A stretch of 64,000 nucleotides of DNA from Pseudomonas delhiensis (GCF_900187975.1 NZ_FZPC01000014.1:1-64000); one strand, 5' to 3'. Positions 18,007-26,696 are shown, numbered from the stretch's first letter. Made by a program: numbers and translations. Notes: generated by a model from the sequence alone, not told the origin.

Positions 18007-18405
18007 CTTGGGTTCCGTCGAAATGCGCGGTGACTGGCTGCTCCCCCACTGCACGGGGAACGTGGCAGCGGGTGCAGGATGCTGGTTGGAGTGGGGGCCA
18101 GAACCCTTGCTGGGAGCCGATACAGTCTGCGGAACGTCAAGGCATGCAACAAATTAATAATAATGAAGGCTGAATCAACTTATTTTGATATGAACGCTGC
18201 GACCGTCGCCCGCGCGACCCTTTGCCGCAGGCGGGCCTGGGCAAGGAAAGCGTGGCTTGCAGGGGGCGGGTGCGCTCGACGGCATGGCGTCGACGTATTC
18301 ATTTTAATGCACTAATCGGCCATTAAATTTCATTTAAATTCAGTTAAGCCCAGGGCCTACCATTGTCCTGTCGCCGCTCTGCCTTGCGGCTTCAGGAGTA
18401 CCGCC
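18007..18405. promoter_or_regulatory. Divergent promoter region between ccoN4 and the nitronate monooxygenase gene
   Basis: About 400 bp without a gene. Two AT-rich patches stand out: 18150-18200, likely part of the ccoN4 promoter, and 18295-18350, likely the promoter for the plus-strand genes. An ATCAA-N6-TTGAT inverted repeat lies near 18175-18191, but it has the opposite half-site order to an FNR/ANR site. I do not assign a regulator. Confidence 0.4.
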
Positions 18406-19785
18406 ATGCTTCATCCCGCGCTGAATACCCCCCTGGTCGAACTGCTGGGTTGCCGGGTACCCATCATCTGCGCCGGCATGGGCGGCGTGGCGCGCCACGA
18501 ACTGGCCGCGGCGGTGAGCAACGCCGGCGGTTTCGGCTGCCTGGGCATGGTGCGCGAGCCGGTGGCGCTGATCCGCCGCGAGGTGGCGGCCTACCGCGAG
18601 CTCAGCCACGACCCCTTCGCCGTCAACCTGATCCCCGCGGCGACCCCCGCCGAGCTGCTGGAGGCGCAGGTGGCCGCCTGCCTGGACCTGCGGGTGCCGG
18701 CGGTGGCGCTGTTCTGGGACGTGCAGGCCGAGGTCGTCCGCCGCTTCAAGGACGCCGGCGTGCTGGTGTTGCACCAGGTGGGCCACCGCGCCGATGCCGA
18801 GGCCGCGCTGCGCGCCGGCGTGGACGTGCTGATCGCCCAGGGCGTGGAAGCCGGCGGGCACGTGCGCGGCCAGGTTTCCACCTTCGCCCTGGTGCCGGAG
18901 CTGGTGGCCCTGGGCGAAGTGCCGGTGGTGGCCTGCGGCGGCATCGCCAGCGGCGCCGCCATCGCCGCCGCGCTGGCCCTGGGCGCCCAGGGCGTGGCCT
19001 GCGGTTCGGCCTTCCTCGCCACCGACGAGTCCTACGCCCACGACTACCACAAGCGCTGCCTGGTGGAGGCCGAGGCGGAGCAGACGCTGCTCACCGAGGC
19101 CTTCTTCCGCAACTGGCCGATGCCGGCGCCGGTGCGCGTGCTGCCCAACGCCGTGACCCGCGGCGACTACGCGAACCTGCACGCCCGCCGCGAGACGCCG
19201 GTGATCGGAGAGCAGGACGGCGGCCCCATCTACCTGTTCTCCACCGACTCGCCGTTGCGCGGCGCCTATGGCCGCCTGGAGGACATGCCCATCTACGCCG
19301 GCCAGTCCTGCGCCCAGTTGCGCGACATCCGCCCGGCCGCCGAGCGCCTGCTGCAACTGGTGACCGAGACCGAGGCCTGCCTGGCCCGGCTGCAGGGCGG
19401 CGACGACGAAACCGACCTGGTCGACTGGCTGCAGGAACTGTTGCGCGCCGAGCGCGCCGGCGCCCGGGTAATGCTCGACAGCGCCCGGCAGACCGAAGAC
19501 GGGCAATTGCTGCAGCGCCTGCACGCGCTGCACCTGGGCGAGGCGGAAAGCTGCCGCCGCCTGCGCCGCAGCCTGCAGCGCCTGGGCGCCGAGCCCGACC
19601 GCGCGCTGGGCGCCTTCCATGCCAGGGCCATGGCCATCGACGACCTGGCCGAGCGCCTGCGCTTCATCGCCCGCGGCCAGCGCTGGGTGGCACGGCGCCT
19701 CGCCGAGCGCCTGCCGCGCATCCGCCAGGCCTGGCTGCGCGAGGAATTGCGCGCGGTCCTGCGCCTGCACCGCGACGACGCCTGA
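18406..19785 (+). CDS. Nitronate monooxygenase-family flavoprotein with extra C-terminal helical domain
   Basis: A 459-residue protein. Residues 1-320 form a TIM-barrel flavoenzyme of the nitronate monooxygenase / 2-nitropropane dioxygenase family: start LLGCRVPIICAGMGGVARHE, GCLGMV turn, LVLHQVGHRADAEAA, GVEAGGH, and the FMN phosphate-binding VPVVACGGIASGAAIAAALA. A further 130 residues (about 330-459), rich in Arg/Leu/Glu helices (LLRAERAGARVMLDSAR), are not part of the usual enzyme and resemble a domain of unknown function. The ATG at 18406 has an AGGAG site. It lies 37 bp upstream of a cyclopropane fatty acid synthase and is probably co-transcribed. Substrate unknown; enoyl reductase-like activity is another possibility. 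Confidence 0.82.
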   Translation: MLHPALNTPLVELLGCRVPIICAGMGGVARHELAAAVSNAGGFGCLGMVREPVALIRREVAAYRELSHDPFAVNLIPAATPAELLEAQVAACLDLRVPAVALFWDVQAEVVRRFKDAGVLVLHQVGHRADAEAALRAGVDVLIAQGVEAGGHVRGQVSTFALVPELVALGEVPVVACGGIASGAAIAAALALGAQGVACGSAFLATDESYAHDYHKRCLVEAEAEQTLLTEAFFRNWPMPAPVRVLPNAVTRGDYANLHARRETPVIGEQDGGPIYLFSTDSPLRGAYGRLEDMPIYAGQSCAQLRDIRPAAERLLQLVTETEACLARLQGGDDETDLVDWLQELLRAERAGARVMLDSARQTEDGQLLQRLHALHLGEAESCRRLRRSLQRLGAEPDRALGAFHARAMAIDDLAERLRFIARGQRWVARRLAERLPRIRQAWLREELRAVLRLHRDDA

Positions 19786-19822
19786 GCGCCGACGGATATC
19801 TAGAAAACACAAGGGAAACACC

Positions 19823-20980
19823 ATGCCTTCCGAGCTCTCCACCACCCGCCCGACCCCGGCGGCGGCCGACGGCCGCGCCCATCGTTTCGCCCGCTCGCTG
19901 CTCCAGCAGGCCGGCCTCGGCCTCGACGGCCGCCAGCCCTGGGACATGCGCCTGCATCACCCCGGCGTGCCGCAACGCGCCCTGGCCCAGGGCAACCTCG
20001 GCCTCGGCGAGGCCTACATGGACGGCGACTGGGACTGCGACCAGCTCGACGAGTTCTTCGCCCGCCTGCTGCGCAGCGGGGTGGTCGACCAGGTCAGCCC
20101 GGCCAGGCTGATCCTCCACGCCCTGCAGGCGCGCCTGTGCAACCTGCAGACGGCGCAGCGCGCCTGGGCGGTGGGCGAGCGCCACTACGACCTTGGCAAC
20201 GACTTCTACGCCGCCATGCTCGACCCGCGCATGACCTACACCTGCGGCTACTGGAAGGACGCCGACGACCTGGCCCAGGCCCAGGAGGCCAAGCTCGACC
20301 TGGTGTGCCGCAAGCTCGACCTGCGTCCGGGCATGCGCGTGCTGGACATCGGCTGCGGCTGGGGCAGCTTCATGGCCTTCGCCGCCGAGCGCTACGGCGT
20401 GGAGTGCGTGGGCGTGACCATCTCCCGCGAGCAGTGCGAATGGGCGCGCAAGCGTTACGCCGGGCTGCCGCTGGAGTTCCGCCTGCAGGACTACCGCGAC
20501 CTCGACGAGCGCTTCGAACGCATCGTCAGCATCGGCATGTTCGAGCACGTCGGGCGCAAGAACCACCGCACCTTCATGGAGGTGGCGGCGCGCTGCCTGG
20601 ACGACGACGGCCTGTTCCTGCTGCACACCATCGGCAAGAACCAGCGCCGCAGCGTGCCGGACCGCTGGATCGACAAATACATCTTCCCCAACGGCGACCT
20701 GCCCTCCATCGGCCAGATCGGCGACGCCGCCGACGGCCTGCTGGTGGTGGAGGACCTGCACAACTTCGGCGCCGACTACGACCGCACCCTGATGGCCTGG
20801 GCCCGCAACTTCGAAGCGAGCTGGCCGCGCTTCGCCGAGGAGCTGGGCGAGCGCTTCTACCGCATGTGGCGCTACTACCTGCTGTCCTGCGCGGGGGCTT
20901 TCCGCGCGCGGGACATCCAGCTGTGGCAGTGGGTGATGTCGCGCCGCGGGGTGATGGGCGGGTACCGGCGGGTGAGCTGA
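19823..20980 (+). CDS. cfa: Cyclopropane-fatty-acyl-phospholipid synthase family methyltransferase
   Basis: A 385-residue SAM-dependent enzyme that adds a methylene bridge to unsaturated acyl chains of membrane phospholipids. The SAM-binding motif VLDIGCGWGSFMAFAAERYG, the GVTISREQCEWARKR segment, DYRDLDERFERIVSIGMFEH and HTIGKN all match CFA synthase. The ATG at 19823 follows AAGGGAAA. It follows a nitronate monooxygenase-like gene, suggesting a two-gene operon linked to membrane or redox stress. Pseudomonads often carry more than one CFA-type enzyme, so this may not be the main housekeeping copy. Confidence 0.9.
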   Translation: MPSELSTTRPTPAAADGRAHRFARSLLQQAGLGLDGRQPWDMRLHHPGVPQRALAQGNLGLGEAYMDGDWDCDQLDEFFARLLRSGVVDQVSPARLILHALQARLCNLQTAQRAWAVGERHYDLGNDFYAAMLDPRMTYTCGYWKDADDLAQAQEAKLDLVCRKLDLRPGMRVLDIGCGWGSFMAFAAERYGVECVGVTISREQCEWARKRYAGLPLEFRLQDYRDLDERFERIVSIGMFEHVGRKNHRTFMEVAARCLDDDGLFLLHTIGKNQRRSVPDRWIDKYIFPNGDLPSIGQIGDAADGLLVVEDLHNFGADYDRTLMAWARNFEASWPRFAEELGERFYRMWRYYLLSCAGAFRARDIQLWQWVMSRRGVMGGYRRVS

Positions 20981-21316
20981 CAGCCTATAGGAGCGAGCTT
21001 GCTCGCGAACGGGGTTTGCCGGTGGCTGCGGTGTTGGGGTTGAGAGCGCCCTCTCCCTAACCCTCTCCCTGAAGGGAGAGGGGACCGTTGGGCAGAGTCG
21101 GATGCTCTGGAGTTAGCCGGCAACACCGAAGGTTTCCGGCTGAAACCATTCCTCCTCTCGGCACGGACAAGCCCCCTCTCCCTTCAGGGAGAGGGTTGTG
21201 ACTACCGCCCACCACCACACCTCCCCGGAAAAACACCCCTCCACCGTCATTCCCCCAGCAGTCCCCCCAACCCTGGTTTAGAATCCCGCCTCCCGCCCCT
21301 CCGCCAGCCAAGCAGC
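20981..21316. repeat. REP element plus composite hairpin repeat (copy 1)
   Basis: 336 bp gap dominated by repeats. A REP-like hairpin (TAGGAGCGAGCTTGCTCGCG) lies at 20988-21010. A composite element spans about 21043-21197: a CTCTCCCT-GA-AGGGAGAG hairpin at each end flanking about 90 bp that contains CCGGCAACACCG and GGCTGAAACCAT. The same composite arrangement recurs at 27604-27757. The last 100 bp before the LysR gene show nothing clear. Confidence 0.75.
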
Positions 21317-22177
21317 ATGGACATCGACCTGACCCGCACCTTCCTGGAGATCGCCCGCCACGGCAGCTTCGTCGCCGCCGCCGAGCGCATGCACGTCACC
21401 CAGACGGCGATCACCGCGCGCATCCAGAAGCTGGAAAGCCACCTCAACTGCAAGCTGTTCGTGCGCAACCGCGCCGGCGCGCGGCTGACCGCCGACGGCG
21501 AGGCGTTCATCATCTACGCCAACCAGATGCTGCAGACCTGGGAAGCGGCGCAGCGCGACCTGCCGCTGCCCGAGGGCGTGGACAACGTGCTGCACATCGG
21601 CGGCGAGGTGAGCCTGTGCAATCCGCTGATGCTGCGCTGGGTCTCCCGCATCCGGCAGACCATCGACAGCTATGCGGTGCGCGCCGAGATCGGCAGCGGC
21701 GACGCCCTGCTGCGCCAGCTGGAGCTGGGCGTGCTGGACGCCGCCCTGGTGTACCAGCCGCACTACTGGCCGGGCATGCAGGTGGAGCAGTTGCTGGAGG
21801 AGAAGCTCATCCTGGTGCGCGCCAGGAACCCCGAGCCCTACGTGTACATCGACTGGGGCGAGGGTTTCCGCCAGCAGCACGACAGCGCGCTGCCGGACAA
21901 GGCCCGCGCGCCGGTGGCCTTCAACCTCGGCCCGCTGGCGCTGCAGTACATCCTGGAGAACGGCGGTTCGGGCTACTTCCGCACGCGGGTGGTGCAGAGC
22001 TACCTCGACAAGGGCGTGCTGCGCCGCGTGCCGCGGGCCCCGGAGTTCAGCTACCCGACCTACCTGGTGTACTCCCGCGAGCGCGACTCGCTGCCGTTGC
22101 AGCAGGCCTTCGCGCTGCTGCGCGAGCTGGTGCGCGAGGACCCGGACTGGTCGCAGCGCTGGGACCCGACGCTCTGA
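21317..22177 (+). CDS. LysR-family transcriptional regulator
   Basis: A 286-residue LysR regulator. The N-terminal helix-turn-helix is clear (LTRTFLEIARHGSFVAAAER, MHVTQTAITARIQKLE). The effector domain contains an unusual aromatic-rich stretch (QPHYWPGMQ, PYVYIDWGEGF). Its target cannot be told: the CFA gene upstream is 336 bp away on the same strand, and the KGG stress gene downstream is convergent. Confidence 0.85.
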   Translation: MDIDLTRTFLEIARHGSFVAAAERMHVTQTAITARIQKLESHLNCKLFVRNRAGARLTADGEAFIIYANQMLQTWEAAQRDLPLPEGVDNVLHIGGEVSLCNPLMLRWVSRIRQTIDSYAVRAEIGSGDALLRQLELGVLDAALVYQPHYWPGMQVEQLLEEKLILVRARNPEPYVYIDWGEGFRQQHDSALPDKARAPVAFNLGPLALQYILENGGSGYFRTRVVQSYLDKGVLRRVPRAPEFSYPTYLVYSRERDSLPLQQAFALLRELVREDPDWSQRWDPTL

Positions 22178-22241
22178 AGGCGCCTGTGCAGGCCTTCCGC
22201 CGCCGGCTAACCGGGAGGCCTTCCCTGGCCCGCCGGGTGGC

Positions 22242-22412
22242 CTAGCCCTTGCCGCCGTGGCTGCGCTGGCCGCCCTTGCGGCCGGCCTCGGCAGCCCGTT
22301 CACGATCGTTGGCGAAGTTGCCGCCGCTGCGCGAGCCGCCTTTCCTGCCGGCTTCCGAAGCCTTCTGGCGGTCGTTGGCGAAGTTGCCGGGGTTGCTGTT
22401 GTTCGAAGCCAT
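22242..22412 (-). CDS. KGG-repeat general stress protein
   Basis: A 56-residue, very hydrophilic protein with two copies of the con-10/GsiB-type stress motif: FANDRQKASEAGRKGGSRSG and FANDRERAAEAGRKGGQRSH. It starts MASNNSNPGN at 22412 and has an excellent GGAGG ribosome site 8 bp upstream. Relatives such as YciG are induced in stationary phase and are thought to protect during desiccation or osmotic stress. It is easily missed because of its length. Confidence 0.88.
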   Translation of the reverse strand: MASNNSNPGNFANDRQKASEAGRKGGSRSGGNFANDRERAAEAGRKGGQRSHGGKG

Positions 22413-22547
22413 GCTGAAACCTCCGTGGGTGGATCCGCTTTCGCGGGCCGCGTATCGGCCCGCTCCTCTACTCGGAAGGCCGCAGGGCGCAATGGTTCGA
22501 AGAAGTTGCGCCAGCGGCGCCGTTCAGCGTTCGGGGGAGGCCAGCGG

Positions 22548-22645
22548 CGCCTGCTCGAGGTGGCCGCCAAGACCATCGCCTGCACCCTGCTCGACCTGTT
22601 CGCCCAACCGGAGCTGCTGGCCGCCGCCGCCCGTCGCGCGAGTGC
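22548..22645 (+). pseudogene. Possible fragment of an M20-type amidohydrolase C-terminus
   Basis: One forward frame reads LEVAAKTIACTLLDLFAQPE followed by LLAAAARR, which resembles the last helices of AbgB-like amidohydrolases. No upstream catalytic part and no start are present, and the frame runs on into low-complexity Arg-rich sequence. It may be a decayed remnant or chance. The rest of 22413-22705 holds nothing I recognise. Confidence 0.3.
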
Positions 22646-22705
22646 AACCCGAAGGCGGCGGCGCCACTCAACCGCAGGAAGCCGCAGAGAGAGGGAGGAG
22701 CAGCC

Positions 22706-22936
22706 ATGCCGAGCTGGATGATCAGTTACCACAAGGACGACAACACGAGCACGCTGTCGATGCCCTGCGAGCACGCGCCGGGCCTGGAGGAGGCCGAGCG
22801 CTACCTGCTGGAATGGGCCCGGCACAACCTGGAGGCCGGCGACTACGGCGCGGCCCACGAGGCCACCGACGGCAAGCCGGGCGCGCTGCTGCTGCAACTG
22901 TACGGCATCACCATCAGCGGCATCACCCGCGAGTGA
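22706..22936 (+). CDS. Small conserved-type hypothetical protein
   Basis: A 76-residue acidic protein starting MPSWMISYHKDDNTSTLSMP, with no signal peptide or membrane helix. A strong GGAGG site precedes the ATG at 22706, and codon use is like neighbouring genes, so it is probably real. The layout (short strand, helix with LEEAERYLLEWARHNLEAGD, and a terminal strand LLLQLYGITISGI) suggests a small alpha/beta fold. I do not recognise a family. Confidence 0.65.
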   Translation: MPSWMISYHKDDNTSTLSMPCEHAPGLEEAERYLLEWARHNLEAGDYGAAHEATDGKPGALLLQLYGITISGITRE

Positions 22937-23088
22937 GGGGCCGCGCGGCAAGGCCGGGCACCCGGCCATGCCGCGGTGCCTGCAGGGCGTTTCGAGGCAA
23001 TGGTTCCCTTGGGCGGGCTGGAAATGGCTCTTTGTAGAAGGCCAATCGCCGCGCATCATGGTGGCCTTTCCCGCACCCGGAGAACGGC

Positions 23089-23706
23089 ATGTACCTGCCC
23101 GAGCATTTCCGCGAGAGCCGCGTCGACGAGCTGCGCCGCCTGATCCAGGCCCACCCGCTGGGCATGCTGGTGCACGCCAGCGGCGGCGCGCTGGACGCCG
23201 ACCACATTCCCTTCGAACTGCTGCCCGAAGAGGGTTGCCTGCGCGCCCACGTGGCCCGGGCCAACCCCTTGTGGCTGCACGCCGATGGCAGCGAGGTGCT
23301 GGTGGTGTTCCGCGGCGCGGAGCACTACATCTCGCCCAACTGGTACCCCAGCAAGCACGTCGCCCATGAACAGGTGCCCACCTGGAACTACCAGGTGGTG
23401 CACGTGCGCGGCACCCTGCGGGTGGTCGACGACGAGCGCTTCGTCCGCGGCCTGGTGGGCCGCCTCACGCGCACCCACGAAGCCGGCGAGGCGCGGCCCT
23501 GGCGCATGGCCGATTCCACCCCCGAGTTCATCGCCGGGATGCTGGCCAGGGTGGTTGGCATCGAGGTGCAGATCCAGGCGCTGGTCGGCAAGTCCAAGCT
23601 CAGCCAGAACAAGGTGGCCGACGACGTGCGCGGCGCGGCCGCGCGCCTGGACGAGGAGGGCGCCGCCGAACTGGCCGGGGCCATGCGCACGCACGTGCCG
23701 TCCTGA
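23089..23706 (+). CDS. FMN-binding PaiB-family protein
   Basis: A 205-residue split-barrel flavin-binding protein of the PaiB type. Matching features are the start MYLPEHFRESRVDELRRLIQ, HASGGALDADHIPF, HVARANPLW, VLVVFRGAEHYISPNWYPSK, and KSKLSQNK near the end. PaiB was described in Bacillus as a negative regulator of sporulation and protease genes; in Pseudomonas the family is usually a stand-alone flavoprotein of unknown role. It is followed 76 bp later by a cysteine hydrolase on the same strand. Confidence 0.88.
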   Translation: MYLPEHFRESRVDELRRLIQAHPLGMLVHASGGALDADHIPFELLPEEGCLRAHVARANPLWLHADGSEVLVVFRGAEHYISPNWYPSKHVAHEQVPTWNYQVVHVRGTLRVVDDERFVRGLVGRLTRTHEAGEARPWRMADSTPEFIAGMLARVVGIEVQIQALVGKSKLSQNKVADDVRGAAARLDEEGAAELAGAMRTHVPS

Positions 23707-23782
23707 CGCGGCGCTGGCCAGCCCGCCCGCGAGCGGCTATCGTCCCGGGCGGCCTTCAATACAGTTCCAAGGACACCTCGCC

Positions 23783-24319
23783 ATGACCGTCGCCCTGCTC
23801 ATCATCGATGTCCAGCACGTCCTCTGCGGCGGCGCCGAGACCTGCTTCGACCACCAGGGCGTGGTCGAGCGCATCAACGGCCTGAGCCGCCGCGCCCGCG
23901 ACCTCGGCCTGCCGGTGGTCTTCGTCCAGCACGAAGAGGCCGGGGGCGACTTCCGCCATGGCAGCCCGGGCTGGCAACTGGCCCCGGCGCTGCAGGTGGG
24001 CGAGGACGAGCCGCGGGTGCGCAAGACCACCCCGGATGCGTTCAACGGCACCGAGCTGGATGCCCTGCTGCGCCGCCTGGGCGTGACCGGCCTGGTGATC
24101 TGCGGCATGCAGACCGACTTCTGCGTGGACACCACGGTGCGCCGCGCCCTGGCCGAGGGCTACGACGTGGTGCTGGCCGGCGATGCCCACAGCACCACGG
24201 ACAACGGCGTGCTGCGCGCCGAGCAGATCATCGCCCACCACAACGAGGTGTTCAGCCGCATGAGCAGCTTCGCCCCGCGCCTGGAGGTGCTGCCCAGCGC
24301 CGCGGTGGCCTTCGACTGA
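23783..24319 (+). CDS. Isochorismatase-family cysteine hydrolase
   Basis: A 178-residue alpha/beta hydrolase of the isochorismatase-like superfamily. The catalytic triad is visible: Asp in ALLIIDVQHVL, Lys in VRKTTPDAFNGTELD, and Cys in GMQTDFCVDTTVRRA. Start at 23783 is supported by AAGGA. Such enzymes include nicotinamidases and other amide hydrolases; the substrate cannot be told here. Confidence 0.87.
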   Translation: MTVALLIIDVQHVLCGGAETCFDHQGVVERINGLSRRARDLGLPVVFVQHEEAGGDFRHGSPGWQLAPALQVGEDEPRVRKTTPDAFNGTELDALLRRLGVTGLVICGMQTDFCVDTTVRRALAEGYDVVLAGDAHSTTDNGVLRAEQIIAHHNEVFSRMSSFAPRLEVLPSAAVAFD

Positions 24320-24736
24320 GGCCCGGCGCGGATAGCCGCGGTTGCTTACGGCGTGTTCCTTTTAAACGCGATCCGCGCCGACATGCCCCGCTATCGCGGA
24401 AAAGTTCCGCTCCTACGGTTCCAGGAAGCACGGACGTAGGCGCAACTGTCTTGCAGGCTGCGCCGCCTCTTTCCAACCCGTAGGGCGCATAACGCCTACG
24501 GCGTTATCCGCCGCGGCCGTCGGGCACCGGCGTTCCGGCCAACGGCGGATAACCGCGAACGGTTATTCGCCCTACGGTCGAGCACGGACGTAGGACTCCG
24601 TCCGCGATAGCCTGGGCGCCCGCAGGCGCGACCGCCGCGCGTCCGGAGCGCCGGCCATGGGCTGCCGCCGGGGGTAAGGTGAGGGGACGCGGGGGTGGTC
24701 CGGTGTGCGGGCCGGCCCGGTGCGGAGGAAGAGCCG
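24320..24736. repeat. Intergenic repeat cluster (two REP-like families)
   Basis: About 417 bp without a gene. A REP-type element of the CTATCGCGGA...TCCGCTCCTAC form lies at about 24389-24418. A second family, CGTAGGGCG(C/A)ATAACG...TTATCCGCCG, is present as an inverted pair at about 24479-24513 and 24543-24577, separated by about 30 bp. This paired layout is that of a REPIN-like unit. The last 100 bp include the ribosome site (CGGAGGA) of the lipoprotein gene. Confidence 0.7.
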
Positions 24737-25759
24737 ATGGCCAGCCGAGCGACAGCCTGGCGACCGCTGCGCTGCCTGTTGCTGGCGGCGTTGCTGGCGC
24801 TTGCGGCCTGTGCCGGGCGCCAGGCCGCCGAGCCGGCCGCGGCGCCGGTGACGGCGGCCACCTGGGCGCAGGTGGACCGCGACATCGCCGATGCCTCCAT
24901 GGCCGCCGCCGACAAGGCCGAGGACTATGCCCGCAACGCCATGGAGGGCTGGATGGACCTGGTCTACCAGCGCACCGACAGCGACTTCATCCCCTGGTTC
25001 TCCGGCTACTGGACGCAGCAGTGGCTGGGCCTGCGGGTGGCCTGGTACAAGCTCGGCGACAGCGAGAAGAGCCCGGCGGTCAGCCGCCTGTCCGTCTACC
25101 TGCAGGGGCAGTACCAGCGCCGCGTGCTTGACCCGGTGGCGAAGCAGGTCGACCCCGCCGCGGTGATGGAAGCCGCCACCCGCCTCTACGTGCAGGCCCT
25201 GGCCGGGCAGTTGGACGCCATCCCCGAGCGCCTGGGCGTGCCGCGCGCGCAGCTGGACCAGCGCCTGCAGGCCATCCCCGCCATCGCCCTGGGCCCGCCC
25301 GCCGCCCGCGACGCCTCGCTGTACCAACTGCTGCGGGCGAAACGCCTGGACCAGTTGCCGGCCTACCAGGCGCTGATCGCCCGGGTGCACGACGCCTCGA
25401 CGCGCACCGGGGTGGACGTGGACGAGCCGGACCAGGGCGTGTCCGCCGTGGCCCGGCGCACCAGCGAGAAGCTGCTGGGCGAGGTGACCGTCAGTGGCGC
25501 CGTCGGCGCCATCGCCGCGGCGGTGGGCAAGGCGGCGGGGACGGTGCTGTCCCTGGCCAGCACCGGCTTCACCGCGCTGTCCCGTGACCGCGAGCGCCCG
25601 CAACTGGAGGCGCAACTGCGCAAGGACCTCAACGATGCCTTCGACCAGCAGTGGCTGGCGCTGATGGGCAACAGCCAGAGCGGCGTGCTGGCCGGCGTGC
25701 ACTACCTGTCGCTGCAGGTGGAAGCGGGCGTCGCCGCGCCCTGGACGGCGCAGCCATAG
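24737..25759 (+). CDS. Predicted lipoprotein of unknown function
   Basis: A 340-residue protein with a lipoprotein signal: Arg-containing N-terminus, hydrophobic core (LLLAALLALAAC), and lipobox cysteine at residue 25. Residue +2 is Ala, so outer-membrane sorting is likely. The body is helical and charged, with a Trp-rich segment (WFSGYWTQQWLGLRVAW) and a Gly/Ala-rich hydrophobic stretch near 255-280 (VSGAVGAIAAAVGKAAGTVL) that could insert into a membrane. I recognise no family. GGAGGA before the ATG at 24737 sets the start. Confidence 0.75.
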   Translation: MASRATAWRPLRCLLLAALLALAACAGRQAAEPAAAPVTAATWAQVDRDIADASMAAADKAEDYARNAMEGWMDLVYQRTDSDFIPWFSGYWTQQWLGLRVAWYKLGDSEKSPAVSRLSVYLQGQYQRRVLDPVAKQVDPAAVMEAATRLYVQALAGQLDAIPERLGVPRAQLDQRLQAIPAIALGPPAARDASLYQLLRAKRLDQLPAYQALIARVHDASTRTGVDVDEPDQGVSAVARRTSEKLLGEVTVSGAVGAIAAAVGKAAGTVLSLASTGFTALSRDRERPQLEAQLRKDLNDAFDQQWLALMGNSQSGVLAGVHYLSLQVEAGVAAPWTAQP

Positions 25760-25820
25760 AGGGCGCCGCGTGGAACGGGTAGATTAGGCGCACTTTCCGC
25801 CACCCTCCCGGAGCCGCCCC

Positions 25821-26684
25821 ATGCCCACCGCCGCGCCCGCCAGGTTCCTGCCCAGCCTGGACTCGATCATCGCCGCCCACGCCGAACTGCGCGCCGCGCG
25901 ACCGCTGGTGCAGTGCCTGAGCAACGTGGTGTCGGCCAACTTCATGGCCAACGTGCTGCTGGCCGCCGGGGCCTCGCCGGCGATGGTCGACAACCCCGAG
26001 GAGGCCGCCGGCTTCGCCCGCGTGGCCGGCGCCGTGCTGGTCAACCTGGGCACCCCGACCGGCGCCCAGGTGGAGGGCATGCGCCAGGCGGTGCGTTCGG
26101 CGGTGGCCCATGGCACGCCCTGGGTGCTGGACCCCATCGGCGCCGGCGGCCTGCCCTGGCGCGGCGGGGTGGCCGCCGAGCTGCTGCAGCAGCGCCCGGC
26201 GGTGGTGCGTGGCAACGCCTCGGAGATCATCGGCCTGGCCGGGCTGGGGCAGGGCGCGCCGGGCTTCGACAGTTCCGACGACCCGGCCCGCGCGGTGCCG
26301 GCGGCGGTGGAGCTGCTGCGCAACTGCCAGGCGGTGTCGGCCTCGGGGGCGGTGGACCACCTGCTGGGCTGGGTCGGCGACAGCCGCGAGAGCGCCGTGC
26401 CGCGCCTGCTGCGCATCGGCGGCGGCAGCGCGCTGTTGCCGCGGGTGACGGCCTCCGGCTGTGCCCTGGGGGCGTTGGTGGCGGCCTATGCGGCGGTGGC
26501 GGTGGACGCCTTCACCGCCCTGGCGGCGGCCCACGTGCATTTCGCCGTGGCCGCGGAAATCGCCGAGGCGGCCAGCCGCGGCCCGGGTTCCTTCGCCGTG
26601 GCCTTCGTCGATGCCCTGGACGCGGTGGACGCCAACCTGCTGCGCCAGCGCGCCAGGCTCATGTCGGTGCAGTCCACGGCCTGA
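25821..26684 (+). CDS. thiM: Hydroxyethylthiazole kinase
   Basis: A 287-residue ThiM, which phosphorylates 4-methyl-5-hydroxyethylthiazole for thiamine salvage. Family signatures are present: VQCLSNVVSANFMANVLLAA near the N-terminus, MVDNPEEAAGF, LVNLGTP, VLDPIGAGG, VVRGNASEI, and the active-site cysteine in TASGCALGALVAAYA. The N-terminal block is a variant of the usual HxITN sequence. It appears to be a single gene without other thi genes beside it and without a visible TPP riboswitch. Confidence 0.92.
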   Translation: MPTAAPARFLPSLDSIIAAHAELRAARPLVQCLSNVVSANFMANVLLAAGASPAMVDNPEEAAGFARVAGAVLVNLGTPTGAQVEGMRQAVRSAVAHGTPWVLDPIGAGGLPWRGGVAAELLQQRPAVVRGNASEIIGLAGLGQGAPGFDSSDDPARAVPAAVELLRNCQAVSASGAVDHLLGWVGDSRESAVPRLLRIGGGSALLPRVTASGCALGALVAAYAAVAVDAFTALAAAHVHFAVAAEIAEAASRGPGSFAVAFVDALDAVDANLLRQRARLMSVQSTA

Positions 26685-26696
26685 GGCGAGGCGCGC

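Noticed and set aside
18150..18200. Possible ANR/FNR box before ccoN4
   Set aside because: TTGAT and ATCAA half-sites occur, but in the wrong order and spacing for a TTGAT-N4-ATCAA site.
22468..22707. 79-residue minus-strand frame between the KGG gene and the small hypothetical gene
   Set aside because: Arg/Ala/Gly-rich composition, no ribosome site, no pattern.
24320..24736. CRISPR-like array
   Set aside because: Repeats are inverted REP pairs of differing sequence with irregular spacing, not direct repeats with uniform spacers. No cas genes in the window.
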